21,181 bases of DNA from Akkermansia muciniphila (GCA_004557455.1 SFDX01000035.1:1-21181); one strand, 5' to 3'. Positions 7,895 to 15,617 are shown, counted from the stretch's first letter. The notes: a model not told the origin generated them from the letters alone. Numbers and translations are program-made.

Positions 7895-7924
7895 ATTATC
7901 TCACACCCCGGGTGAGTTCGTCAA
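7895..7924 (-). promoter_or_regulatory. Predicted promoter of the 7302-7823 gene, with an inverted repeat in the spacer
   Basis: On the minus strand, TTGACG (7919-7924), an 18-bp spacer and GATAAT (7895-7900). The spacer contains an imperfect palindrome (CTCACCC/GGGTGTGAG, 7900-7916) that could be an operator, although it may be chance. The expected leader is about 65 nt. Confidence 0.55.
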
Positions 7925-8098
7925 GCCTTTTTTTGCAAAAAAGGGCAATTTTTTATGCAAAAGGCAGCAAAAAGTGCATCAAATCGCCAAAAGACGTGCC
8001 GCAAACATCGGGTTCGGCACAGGAAGGAACGGGAGCAGAGCTATGCGAAAGAAAGACGAGACTTCTCATCGCCGTGGCCAAAGAAGCCGAGAATCGGC
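7925..8098. other. Intergenic stretch with no gene seen
   Basis: It is upstream of the 7302-7823 gene promoter and runs into element A. It begins with A/T-rich sequence and has no recognisable RNA or protein. Confidence 0.4.
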
Positions 8099-8483
8099 TG
8101 ACCACGGAATAAAAGGAATTTTGGAAGAGGTAGTATCGTGCCGAGCTCGGTGCAGACTTCACACTGCCGTGGTATGAGAACCTGAGGGGATGATGACCGC
8201 GGAATAAAGGGAATTTTTGGAGAGTATGCGGTATGCTTAGCTCGGTTCAGAATTCGTGCCGCCGAAATAGGAGGTTTCTTGGATATTTTTTGATAAAATT
8301 CTAAAGCTACCTACCATGAATTCGCTCCGAAGTCTTGCCGAGGTTCCGAAGGCCAATCAGTCTCCGAAAATTCCTTTTATTCCGCGGTCCGCAACCTCTC
8401 GCTCTCTACGGCCACGGCGGTCAGAAGTCTCCTATTACGTCTGCATGGCTCTGCTGTCCGTTCTCCCCCCTTATTCCGCGGTC
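8099..8483. repeat. Composite inverted/direct repeat element A (MITE-like)
   Basis: Two forward copies of a motif TGACCRCGGAATAAARGGAA + TTTTGG start at 8099 and 8194, exactly 95 bp apart. Two inverted copies end at 8389 (8361-8389) and 8483 (8471-8483, short). The inner pair 8194-8222 and 8361-8389 matches at 27 of 29 positions as an inverted repeat and encloses a centre of about 140 bp that is shared with elements B and C. The open frame at 8316 (MNSLRSLAEV...) arises from this repeat and is not called as a gene. The element lies between the 3' end of recR and the promoter of the 7302-7823 gene. No transposase is present, so a non-autonomous mobile element is an inference. Confidence 0.85.
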
Positions 8484-8580
8484 CGCATCCTCTCGGCTGC
8501 TACTCAACACAGCGGTAAGCAGTCTATCTCCCCCGCTGTTCGGCTCTGCGTCTGTCCATTCCCCTCCGCCGGAGCCGGGG

Positions 8581-9189
8581 TCAGAGGGAGCGGCGGCCTT
8601 GGAGGGCGTACATGAGGGTGACGGCGTCGGCGTGTTCGAGTCCGGAGCCGGCGGGCATGCCTTGGGCAAGGCGGGTGACCTTGCAATCGAGGCGGGAGAG
8701 CTGGTCGGCCAGGTAGAGGGCGGTGGCTTCGCCGTCTACATCGCTGCCGACCGCGAGAATGACCTCGCAGCCCGGGCGGCGGCGGATGCGATCGAAGAGG
8801 CGCGGGAGGTCCAGGTCCTCCGGCATGACTCCTTGGAGGGGGGAAATTTTGCCGCCGAGGCAGTGGTAGAGGCCACGGAACACGCCGCTGCGCTCGATGG
8901 GCAGCACATCCGTAGGCTGCTCCACCACGCAGAGGAGGTCCGACTCCCGCTCCGGGTCCGAGCATGCGATGCAGAGCTGCCCCTGCTCGGCAAAGAAACC
9001 GCACTCCGGGCAGAGCGAGACCTGCTGCGAGGCCTCTGCGAGAGCGGCGGAGAGAGCCTGCGCCTCCATGCGGCCCTGTTGGAGGAACCAGAGCGCGAGC
9101 CGCTCCGCCCCCCGGCGCCCGACACCGGGCATGCGTTTGAGGCGCGCGATAAGCTCCTGCGCGGCGGGTGGATAATCCTGCTGTTTCAT
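8581..9189 (-). CDS. recR: Recombination mediator protein RecR
   Basis: This 202-aa protein works with RecO (and RecF) to load RecA on gapped DNA. Domains appear in order: a helix-hairpin-helix region with PGVGRRGAERLA (about 21-32), a four-Cys zinc finger (Cys60, 63, 73, 76), then a Toprim domain. The Toprim domain includes VVEQPTDVLPIE (Glu90), LGGKISPLQGVMPEDL and EVILAVGSDVDGEATALYLA. Length matches the family (about 200). The frame is open far upstream, but the ATG at 9189 gives the normal N-terminus and overlaps the stop of the preceding membrane-protein gene as ATGA, suggesting translational coupling. It is the last gene of a fabF - membrane protein - recR operon. Confidence 0.96.
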   Translation of the reverse strand: MKQQDYPPAAQELIARLKRMPGVGRRGAERLALWFLQQGRMEAQALSAALAEASQQVSLCPECGFFAEQGQLCIACSDPERESDLLCVVEQPTDVLPIERSGVFRGLYHCLGGKISPLQGVMPEDLDLPRLFDRIRRRPGCEVILAVGSDVDGEATALYLADQLSRLDCKVTRLAQGMPAGSGLEHADAVTLMYALQGRRSL

Positions 9190-9707
9190 GCGGAGGGAGA
9201 ACGTTGCAGGCGGAAGAAAGGAATGAAGGTGGTACACACCCACAGCAGCAGCACACAGAGCAGCGGCGCGGCCATGTTCAGCACGCCGTCCCAGAACACG
9301 CACATCAGCCCCGGCAGGGCCAGCGCCGTGCACGCCGCCAGCATCAACTGCGTACGCCCTATCCAACTGCGCGCCCGCATCATCACCGCCCCGAAGTACA
9401 GCGTAATCCCCATGCAGATCAAGTACGTGGGCAGCGGGTCCAATAACTCCACCTGCACCGCCTCCGCCTCCATGTAGAAAGGCGGCCCGCAGAGCAGGCG
9501 GATCTGGTGCAGCTCGATCCGGTAACAAAGCCCGCTCACCATCGCCACGGTGGAGAGAGTAAGCACGAGCAGGCAGAGCACGAGCCAACGCAGCAGTGCC
9601 CGATCCCCCCGAGCAAGCTGCTGCGACGGCGTGCAGAGACGCCGCAGACGGGCTGCGCCCCGGCCCAAGAAGCCCAGCGCAGCCCGCATGGTAGCGGCAG
9701 GTTTCAC
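9186..9707 (-). CDS. Small integral membrane protein, 4 predicted TM helices
   Basis: The 173-aa protein has a basic N-terminus (residues 1-37) followed by hydrophobic segments at about 38-61, 93-110, 119-141 and 143-165. It therefore most likely sits in the inner membrane with four passes. I recognise no family. The start is GTG at 9707, 12 nt after the fabF stop; an ATG at 9689 is an alternative. The gene ends in a 4-nt ATGA overlap with recR. The tight packing between fabF and recR argues for a real gene, although its function is unknown. Confidence 0.75.
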   Translation of the reverse strand: MKPAATMRAALGFLGRGAARLRRLCTPSQQLARGDRALLRWLVLCLLVLTLSTVAMVSGLCYRIELHQIRLLCGPPFYMEAEAVQVELLDPLPTYLICMGITLYFGAVMMRARSWIGRTQLMLAACTALALPGLMCVFWDGVLNMAAPLLCVLLLWVCTTFIPFFRLQRSPSA

Positions 9708-9719
9708 AACTGCTGCGTA

Positions 9720-10973
9720 TCAGGCCTCGAAGCGCTGCACAATGATGGAAGCATTGTGCCCGCCGAAGCCGAAGGAGTTGCTCAGGGCCACATTGACTTG
9801 CTTGGCACGGCCCACGTTCGGGCACACATCCAAGTCACACTGCGGATCCTGGTTCTCAACGTTGATGGTCGGGGGAATGAAGTTATCCTGAATCGCCATC
9901 ACGCAAGCCATCAGCTCAATACCGCCGGCGGCACCGAGGAGGTGACCCGTCATCGACTTGGTGGAGCTGACGACGAGGCCGTTCTTGGCGTAGTCACCGA
10001 AGGTGCGCTTGATGGCCTTCACCTCGCACACATCGCCCATGGGGGTGGAGGTGCCGTGCGTGTTGATGTAGTCCACCTGCTCAGGCTTGAGACCGGCGTG
10101 ATCCAAGGCCATCTGCATGCAGCGGCTGGCGCCCTCGCCCTCCGGCAGCGGAGAAGTCAGGTGGTAGGCATCCGAGCTGAGACCGTAGCCGGTCACCTCC
10201 GCCAGAATGCGGGCACCACGAGCCTGCGCGTGCTCCAGCGTCTCCAGCACCACCACACCGGCACCCTCGCTCATCACAAAGCCATCGCGCCCGGTATCAT
10301 AGGGGCGGGAGGCCGCAGCGGGGTCATCGTTGCGGGTGGAAAGAGCCTTCATGTTGGCGAAACCGGCAATGCCGATGGGCAGGATGGAAGCCTCCGCGCC
10401 GCCGCAGATCATCACGTCCGCATCGCCGAACTTCATGATGCGCCAAGCCTCACCGATGGAGTGGTTGGAGGTAGCGCAGGCGGTGGAGATGCTCATGTTC
10501 GGGCCGCTGAAGCCGTACTCCATGCTCACCATGCCGGAAGCCATGTTCGTGATGAGGTAGGGAATGCAGAAGGGGGACACGCGACGCGGACCGGACTTGA
10601 CGAGCGTCTCGATGTTGGTGCTGGTAGTGCCCAAGCCACCGATGCCGGAGCCGATCATCACACCCACGCGCTCCTTGTTCACCTTCTCCGGGTCCAGCCC
10701 GGCATCCTCCAGAGCCATGGCAGCAGCCCCCATGGCGAGCTGCTCAAAGCGGTCGCAACGGCGCACGGTCTTGGGGTCCTTCTTGAAGTAGGGCGCGGGG
10801 TCAAAGCCGCGCACCTCGCCGGCAATCTGCGAGGCAAAGGGAGAGGGATCTATGCTCTCGATGCGGGTGATGCCGGAGCGACCGGCCTTCATGCCCTCCC
10901 ACGTCTCGGCAACACTATTGCCCAAGGGGGACAAGACACCCATACCTGTAATTACAATACGTCGGTCTGTCAT
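9720..10973 (-). CDS. fabF: Beta-ketoacyl-[acyl carrier protein] synthase II
   Basis: This enzyme condenses malonyl-ACP with acyl-ACP in cytoplasmic type II fatty acid elongation. The 417-aa length matches FabF. The thiolase-fold catalytic triad is visible: Cys166 in STACATSNHSIG, His306 in NTHGTSTPMGD and His344 in STKSMTGHLLGAAG, with the conserved Lys339. The C-terminal FGFGGHNAS is also typical. The open frame extends 21 codons further upstream, but the ATG at 10973 begins MTDRRIVITGMGVLSPLG, the standard N-terminus, and the upstream segment overlaps the predicted -35/-10. No acpP or other fab genes adjoin it. It leads an operon with a membrane protein and recR. Confidence 0.97.
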   Translation of the reverse strand: MTDRRIVITGMGVLSPLGNSVAETWEGMKAGRSGITRIESIDPSPFASQIAGEVRGFDPAPYFKKDPKTVRRCDRFEQLAMGAAAMALEDAGLDPEKVNKERVGVMIGSGIGGLGTTSTNIETLVKSGPRRVSPFCIPYLITNMASGMVSMEYGFSGPNMSISTACATSNHSIGEAWRIMKFGDADVMICGGAEASILPIGIAGFANMKALSTRNDDPAAASRPYDTGRDGFVMSEGAGVVVLETLEHAQARGARILAEVTGYGLSSDAYHLTSPLPEGEGASRCMQMALDHAGLKPEQVDYINTHGTSTPMGDVCEVKAIKRTFGDYAKNGLVVSSTKSMTGHLLGAAGGIELMACVMAIQDNFIPPTINVENQDPQCDLDVCPNVGRAKQVNVALSNSFGFGGHNASIIVQRFEA

Positions 10974-10985
10974 AGCTGTGTGGAG

Positions 10986-11014
10986 AGTGTAGCCTGTTCC
11001 ACGATTGAAGTCAA
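10986..11014 (-). promoter_or_regulatory. Predicted sigma70 promoter of the fabF operon
   Basis: On the minus strand, TTGACT (11009-11014), a 17-bp spacer and TACACT (10986-10991). The fabF ATG begins 12 nt after the -10, so the leader would be only about 5-6 nt. Confidence 0.75.
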
Positions 11015-11262
11015 GCACAAATTCGCATTCCCGCATGCGTACGCGGAAAAAAACGTCCCTCCCTCAATTCCGGCGCACCGAATCGAGGCTCCCTATCCTC
11101 TCTTCCGGCCCGGCAATCATTCCGGACGTATCGGGGGTGCGTCACCGGTATAGTGTTTAAGTCCGCTGCGCCTTGGGCGACCCCTGCCCCGTGGCGTAGG
11201 GGGCAAAACGCAGGCTTTGAGAAAAGTTTTTTCTGACGGCGGGGATTTTCCGAAAAAAAAGC

Positions 11263-11292
11263 TTGCATCACGATGATGTTTTGTGCTAAGCT
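11263..11292 (+). promoter_or_regulatory. Predicted promoter of the M60-like peptidase gene
   Basis: TTGCAT (11263-11268), an 18-bp spacer, then TAAGCT (11287-11292). The context TGTGCTAAGCT resembles TGTGCTAGGCT before tmk. The ATG is 33 nt downstream of the -10. Confidence 0.5.
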
Positions 11293-11325
11293 CCCTGAAA
11301 GTATCGGAGCATCTTTAATACGCGT

Positions 11326-13725
11326 ATGAGAACACATCATTTACAGATTGTCGGTCTTTTGCTTTCTGCCGTGGCATTCGGTGAACCCGAGCTGCCGAAG
11401 CAGGGTGTGGTGATGGAGGTTTGGGACAACATCAAGACCGGGAAGGTGTCAGAGTTGTTGACGGCGGCCTCCAAACGTCCTGCCGATGCCGTATACATCA
11501 GAAAAGCGATTGATGAATTCGGAGCGGGTAAGGATAACTTCGGGGCTCGCTTTTCGGCCTGGCTGACCGTGCCGCGCACCGGTGAATATGTGTTTTATAT
11601 GGCGGCGGATGATTCTGCGGAGTTGCTGCTGAGCACGACGGAGGATGCCGGTGATTTACAGAAGGTGTGCGAGGTGAAGTCCTATGTGCCGCGTCACCAA
11701 TTCGCTCCGGGCCGGGCTTCCCGGAAAATCCACTTGGTCCAGGGCAAGAAATACGCGCTGGAGCTCAATTACAAGGAGGCTCTCCGCACCGATCATGTGG
11801 CACTTGCTTGGGAGGGGCCGGGGGTGCCGAAAGGCATCATAGCGGATGAGTATTTCATTCCGCGCATCAATGATGCGCAGCGCAAGCTGTGGCAGCAAAC
11901 GATCGCACAGGAGGCGCGCTGTAAGGAGTTGCTGAAAGCTATGGGAGAGCAGAAGCCTGACGATCTGATGCCGTGGCTGAATAAGCTCCCCAAGAAAGAT
12001 TTGCAGTCTCTGGATGCCGCGTTGGGTAAAATTCAGGCGAGCATCGCTGCGGAGGGGCCTGAAAAAATCCGCAAGGAGATGCGGCCCTATGCTGAAATTG
12101 CGGCAGGTGTCAAGGCTTCGCCCGACACTCCGGTAACCAACCCCGTGGCCAAAACCCTGCTCCAACTGGAGGAGGCGTGGCTGAAATCTCTTCCGCACGA
12201 CGAGTTGGTCAAACTCGGGGCGCACCGCTTGGCTCCCTCGTTGGGTGAAATCGGGCCCGGTGCCAAGGTGTGCAGCGTCTCTCTGAGTTTGAATTCCTCC
12301 GGTGATAAATGGCGCGAGGAACATGTATCCATGGGGTTGTATGCTGCACCCGGTAAGCCGGTGAAGGTGACGATTCCGAAGGAGTTGGCTTCCAAGAAAT
12401 TGTCAGTGCAGGTGGGGCATCACTTCCCGGAGAAGAACAAGCCGCTCATCAGCATGCCCGGTACCACCCGCACCTTTGAGTTGAAGGATGCTACGACCAC
12501 CTTTGTCACGCCGCACGGTGGCCTTATGCTCCTGCGGGTGCCCAAGGATGTAGAGCTGAAGAAGGCCTCCGTTGTTGTTGACGGTGCCTTGCGTGCGCCG
12601 CGTTTCGTGCTGGGCAAGGATACGGATGCGGATTGGGAGAAGCTGAAGCAAGCCCCCGCTCCCTGGGGCGAGCTGGTGAGTGAGCACATCATATTTATTG
12701 CCCCCGCCGACGTGTTGCGCAATGTGAAGAACCCCACCGAGGTGATGACGTGGTGGAATGCGAACGACCGTGACCTGGAGGACTTCTACTCCTATTATCC
12801 GAAGCTTCCTTTCCGCATGCACTCCGGCTATTACGCGGAGCAGGGTCTCTCTTACTGGCCCTTGCATTGGGAGCCGAAGAACATAGCTTATCTGTTTAAC
12901 ATGGAGGCCATGCGCGCCAAAAACGCCGCACTGTTCCTGCATGAGCACGGCCACCATTGTGATTTCGGGGAGATGGAGCTTTCGTTCTGGGGTGAGTCTA
13001 CCACCAACTGGGGCGGCTATTACCTGAAAGCCAGAAAGGGCAAGGCCTTTGACTGGAAAGATTCCCATGAGACGCACCTGCAGCGCCTGTTCGATGTTAA
13101 TGACAAGGGGATTCAGGAAATCATGCAGGATAAATGGTACAAAATCAATACCAAGGGAACGCACCATTGGTCATACCCCATCACCACCATGATGGTTGGT
13201 TATGCCGAGGAATTCGGTTGGGATAAGATTAAGGCCACCATCAAGCGTCTGCGTGACAAGGAAGGCCCCATGTACCAGTGGAGCTTCGTGCAGAATGCAG
13301 ATGCGGACCAAGCCAAGATAGACCGTTACCTGATTGGTTTGTCGGAGGCCGCCAAGCGAGATGTTCGCCCCTATTTTGCGCATTTCAAGATGTTCCCCTC
13401 GGACGGCGCCGCTCGCCATCTGGATCAATTGAAACTGCCCAAGTGGGACCTCACCTATCTGTCCACGCAAAAGAAACTCAATACCAAAAAGAACACGCCT
13501 TTGTCTATTGAATGCGGTAAAGATGCGTTGCTCAGTTTTGCGCAGAAGCCCGGTATCAAATGGGCTCCTACCTCTCGGCGGGGCGGTAAGGTAAGCTTCA
13601 AGGGCGGAGATAAGGCCGTCTACACTCCCAAGGCCGGCTTCACCGGAGTGGATGTTCTGACCTATGAACTCACCAATGAACACGGCAAGGGTGTCAAGAA
13701 AACAATTGAAGTGATTGTGAAATGA
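11326..13725 (+). CDS. Secreted PA14 / M60-like (enhancin family) metallopeptidase with Ig-like C-terminus
   Basis: The 799-aa protein has a signal peptide (MRTHHLQIVGLLLSAVAFG, cleavage about residue 19-20). A PA14-type carbohydrate-binding domain follows (about 25-165, including FSAWLTVPRTGEYVFYMAADD), then a helical linker. The M60-like domain (about 310-640) contains GLYAAPGKPVKVTIP, GGLMLLRVP, and the gluzincin motif HEHGH (539-543) with a downstream Glu in GESTTNWGG (Glu557). This fits the HExxH + Glu pattern of M60. A C-terminal Ig/cadherin-like domain (about 725-799, YTPKAGFTGVDVLTYEL) ends the chain. M60 peptidases of gut bacteria cleave O-glycosylated mucins, so host glycoprotein degradation outside the cell or at its surface is a reasonable inference, but the substrate is not shown. 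It appears monocistronic. Confidence 0.9.
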   Translation: MRTHHLQIVGLLLSAVAFGEPELPKQGVVMEVWDNIKTGKVSELLTAASKRPADAVYIRKAIDEFGAGKDNFGARFSAWLTVPRTGEYVFYMAADDSAELLLSTTEDAGDLQKVCEVKSYVPRHQFAPGRASRKIHLVQGKKYALELNYKEALRTDHVALAWEGPGVPKGIIADEYFIPRINDAQRKLWQQTIAQEARCKELLKAMGEQKPDDLMPWLNKLPKKDLQSLDAALGKIQASIAAEGPEKIRKEMRPYAEIAAGVKASPDTPVTNPVAKTLLQLEEAWLKSLPHDELVKLGAHRLAPSLGEIGPGAKVCSVSLSLNSSGDKWREEHVSMGLYAAPGKPVKVTIPKELASKKLSVQVGHHFPEKNKPLISMPGTTRTFELKDATTTFVTPHGGLMLLRVPKDVELKKASVVVDGALRAPRFVLGKDTDADWEKLKQAPAPWGELVSEHIIFIAPADVLRNVKNPTEVMTWWNANDRDLEDFYSYYPKLPFRMHSGYYAEQGLSYWPLHWEPKNIAYLFNMEAMRAKNAALFLHEHGHHCDFGEMELSFWGESTTNWGGYYLKARKGKAFDWKDSHETHLQRLFDVNDKGIQEIMQDKWYKINTKGTHHWSYPITTMMVGYAEEFGWDKIKATIKRLRDKEGPMYQWSFVQNADADQAKIDRYLIGLSEAAKRDVRPYFAHFKMFPSDGAARHLDQLKLPKWDLTYLSTQKKLNTKKNTPLSIECGKDALLSFAQKPGIKWAPTSRRGGKVSFKGGDKAVYTPKAGFTGVDVLTYELTNEHGKGVKKTIEVIVK

Positions 13726-13729
13726 TGTA

Positions 13730-13766
13730 ATCGGGCAGCGGGCTTGGATTTTCACTCCTGCCTGAT
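13730..13766 (+). terminator. Possible terminator hairpin after the M60-like gene
   Basis: ATCGGGCAG (13730-13738) pairs with CTGCCTGAT (13758-13766) with one G-T pair and a 19-nt loop. Only a weak T-rich tail follows. It lies 5 nt after the stop. Confidence 0.35.
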
Positions 13767-13795
13767 TGTCCTCGCCGTTCGTTTCTTTCCCTGCA

Positions 13796-13830
13796 CGGGC
13801 GCATTCTGTAAGCATCGCAGAATGCGCCCG
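13796..13830. repeat. 13-bp perfect inverted repeat
   Basis: CGGGCGCATTCTG (13796-13808) and CAGAATGCGCCCG (13818-13830) form a perfect stem with a 9-nt loop. The sequence after it on the plus strand is AAAA, so it is not a canonical terminator in that direction. It may be an RNA hairpin ending the M60-like transcript or a protein-binding site. Confidence 0.7.
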
Positions 13831-13849
13831 AAAACTTACCCGGACATGC

Positions 13850-13891
13850 GCTGATCGGGATACCCGGCCCTGTCTGTAAATGCCGATCAGC
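13850..13891. repeat. 9-bp inverted repeat
   Basis: GCTGATCGG (13850-13858) and CCGATCAGC (13883-13891) are perfectly complementary with a 24-nt loop. The role is unknown; it lies 20 nt after the 13-bp inverted repeat. Confidence 0.5.
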
Positions 13892-14047
13892 TCCTCGCTA
13901 TTCTCGCGCTTTCATTTACCGATGATTCCGCGCCCTCCCAAAGCCGCATTGCAGCCGCGCCTACTTCGAGCGGAAGCGCCGACAGGGAAAGTACGCAGCA
14001 GGAGAATCCTCGGCAAGCGTCATTTTTGGGGAGCTTTCCCGCTGCGG

Positions 14048-14154
14048 TTTGTCAACAGAAAAATGCGGCGACGTGCACATTTTGTTGGAGAACAATTCCC
14101 TTCTGCGCCCCAATTTGTCAACCTCTCTCCCGGAAAATTAATCCCGCGACGTGC
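14048..14154. promoter_or_regulatory. Paired direct repeats upstream of the aminotransferase gene
   Basis: TTTGTCAAC occurs at 14048-14056 and 14114-14122, each followed by GCGACGTGC at 14068-14076 and 14146-14154. The two 9-mers recur in the same order with different spacing (20 and 32 nt start to start). This suggests two copies of a bipartite binding site for a regulator, or a decayed duplication. No conserved ORF is seen in 13726-14277. Confidence 0.4.
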
Positions 14155-14238
14155 TTGAAAACGAGATCAGCATACCCGATTTTGCACGCCGGATTTGACG
14201 GAGTGCCGAAAAAACAGGACTTCGGGCAAGCAAAGGTA

Positions 14239-14267
14239 TTGACAAAAGGGGGGCGCGGGAGTACTCT
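14239..14267 (+). promoter_or_regulatory. Predicted sigma70 promoter of the aminotransferase gene
   Basis: A perfect TTGACA (14239-14244), a 17-bp spacer and TACTCT (14262-14267). The ATG lies 10 nt after the -10, so the predicted transcript is nearly leaderless. Confidence 0.75.
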
Positions 14268-14277
14268 TTTTGGCGCT

Positions 14278-15516
14278 ATGAGTTCTGAATACGTACTTCC
14301 TACATACGGTCGCGCGCCGCTTACGCCGGCGAAGGGTGAGGGATCCTACCTGTACGACACGGAGGGGCGACGCTATGTGGACTTCTGCTGCGGGATTGCG
14401 ACCTGCTGTCTGGGGCATTGCTACCCGGCGGTGGTGGAGGCCCTCTGCAAGCAGGCGCATACGCTGATGCACTGCTCGAACCTCTACCGCGTGGAGGGAC
14501 AGGAGGAGCTGGCAGAGCTCATTGTACGCGAGATCGTGGGCATCCCCGGTCGCGTCTTCTTCTGCAACTCCGGCGCGGAGGCGAATGACGGCATCATCAA
14601 GGTTGCCCGCCGCTTCGGCCACCGCCGCCCGCAGGCGGATGGCTCGCCGCGCTACGAGGTCATCACGTTCAACAAGAGTTTCCACGGCCGCACCCTCGGC
14701 TCCATGGCCGCCACGGGACAGAAGAAAATCCAGATTGAGTTCGACCCGATGCTCGTGGGCTTCCGCTATGTGGACTTCAACGACATCGAGGCCCTGCGTG
14801 CGGCCATCAGCCCCATCACCTGCGGCATTCTGCTGGAAGCCGTGCAGGGCGAGGGCGGCGTCAACCCCGTGCAGCCGGAGTTCCTGCGCGCGGTGGCGCA
14901 GCTTTGCCGCGAGAAAGACCTGTTACTGATGATGGACGAGGTACAGTGCGGATTCTGCCGCTGCGGGACCACGATGGGCTGGAAAGCCGTCTGCCCGGAG
15001 GTGGAGCCGGACTTGGTGTCCTGCGCCAAGGGCATCGGCGGCGGCTTCCCCATGGGCTGCTTCTGGGTGAGCAACCGCGCCATCGATGACGCAGGCACGG
15101 AGCTTTCCTCCATCATGGGCCCGGGCTCGCACGGCTCCACCTTCGGCGGCACACCGCTGGCCTGCGCTACCTCGCTGGCCGTGGTGCGCGAGCTGCTGGC
15201 GCAGAACCTGGCCGAGCGCGCCAAGCGACTGGGCGAGGAGGTAAAGCGCGAGGTGGAAAGCTGGGACCTTCCCTGTGTGGAGGGCGTGCGCGGTCTGGGC
15301 CTGCTGCGCGGCGTGGGCTTGCGCCGGGGCTCCTTCACCGTACCGGAGGGCAGCACCCCCGCCGCCTATGTGAACAACCTTTGCCGCGAGGCCGGCCTGC
15401 TGGCCTGCCCCGCCGGGGAGGACACCCTGCGCCTGATTCCCGCCCTCAACATACCGGAGGAGACCCTCCGCGAGGGCCTGGGCATTCTGCGCAGCGTGCT
15501 CACCCGCTTGGCCTGA
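14278..15516 (+). CDS. argD: Acetylornithine aminotransferase-type class III aminotransferase
   Basis: This 412-aa PLP enzyme of fold type I, subgroup III, most likely converts N-acetylglutamate semialdehyde to N-acetylornithine in cytoplasmic arginine synthesis. The same fold also serves lysine, ornithine and GABA pathways. Seen in order: GSYLYDTEGRRYVDF, the phosphate-binding NSGAEANDGIIKVAR, SFHGRTLGSMAATG, EAVQGEGGVNP, the PLP-binding MMDEVQCGFCRCG, and the Schiff-base Lys251 in SCAKGIGGGFPMG, then HGSTFGGTPLAC. The open frame extends upstream to 14026, but the ATG at 14278 gives the normal length and follows a strong promoter. No other arginine genes are nearby, so the exact substrate is inferred from similarity. 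Confidence 0.9.
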   Translation: MSSEYVLPTYGRAPLTPAKGEGSYLYDTEGRRYVDFCCGIATCCLGHCYPAVVEALCKQAHTLMHCSNLYRVEGQEELAELIVREIVGIPGRVFFCNSGAEANDGIIKVARRFGHRRPQADGSPRYEVITFNKSFHGRTLGSMAATGQKKIQIEFDPMLVGFRYVDFNDIEALRAAISPITCGILLEAVQGEGGVNPVQPEFLRAVAQLCREKDLLLMMDEVQCGFCRCGTTMGWKAVCPEVEPDLVSCAKGIGGGFPMGCFWVSNRAIDDAGTELSSIMGPGSHGSTFGGTPLACATSLAVVRELLAQNLAERAKRLGEEVKREVESWDLPCVEGVRGLGLLRGVGLRRGSFTVPEGSTPAAYVNNLCREAGLLACPAGEDTLRLIPALNIPEETLREGLGILRSVLTRLA

Positions 15517-15565
15517 TGACAGGCCGCACCCTGCCCCCGAGGCAAAGCCGGAAAAACGGCATGCA

Positions 15566-15607
15566 GCCCCCGCTGCCGCAATTTCCGCTTGCCCGGGGGC
15601 CTTTTTT
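15566..15607 (+). terminator. Rho-independent terminator of the aminotransferase gene
   Basis: GCCCCCG (15566-15572) pairs with CGGGGGC (15594-15600), followed by CTTTTTT (15601-15607). The distal arm and T-tract overlap the predicted promoter of the next gene. Confidence 0.75.
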
Positions 15608-15617
15608 GTGGCAGAAT
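15589..15617 (+). promoter_or_regulatory. Predicted promoter of the amidase gene, overlapping the upstream terminator
   Basis: TTGCCC (15589-15594), a 17-bp spacer and CAGAAT (15612-15617). The ATG at 15625 begins 8 nt after the end of the -10, which would make the mRNA leaderless. Confidence 0.55.

Noticed and set aside
8335..9477. Plus-strand open frame across element A and recR
   Set aside because: It begins in the repeat and runs antisense to recR, with no domain seen.
9507..11153. Plus-strand open frame opposite fabF
   Set aside because: FabF on the minus strand has all catalytic motifs; this frame is its shadow.
14048..14122. TTGACA on the minus strand within the TTTGTCAAC repeats, as promoters
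   Set aside because: No acceptable -10 hexamer follows at 16-18 bp on the minus strand for either copy.
13880..14158. Possible small ORF between the M60-like gene and the aminotransferase
   Set aside because: The Arg/Pro-rich translation has no recognisable features, and it overlaps the repeated 9-mer sites.
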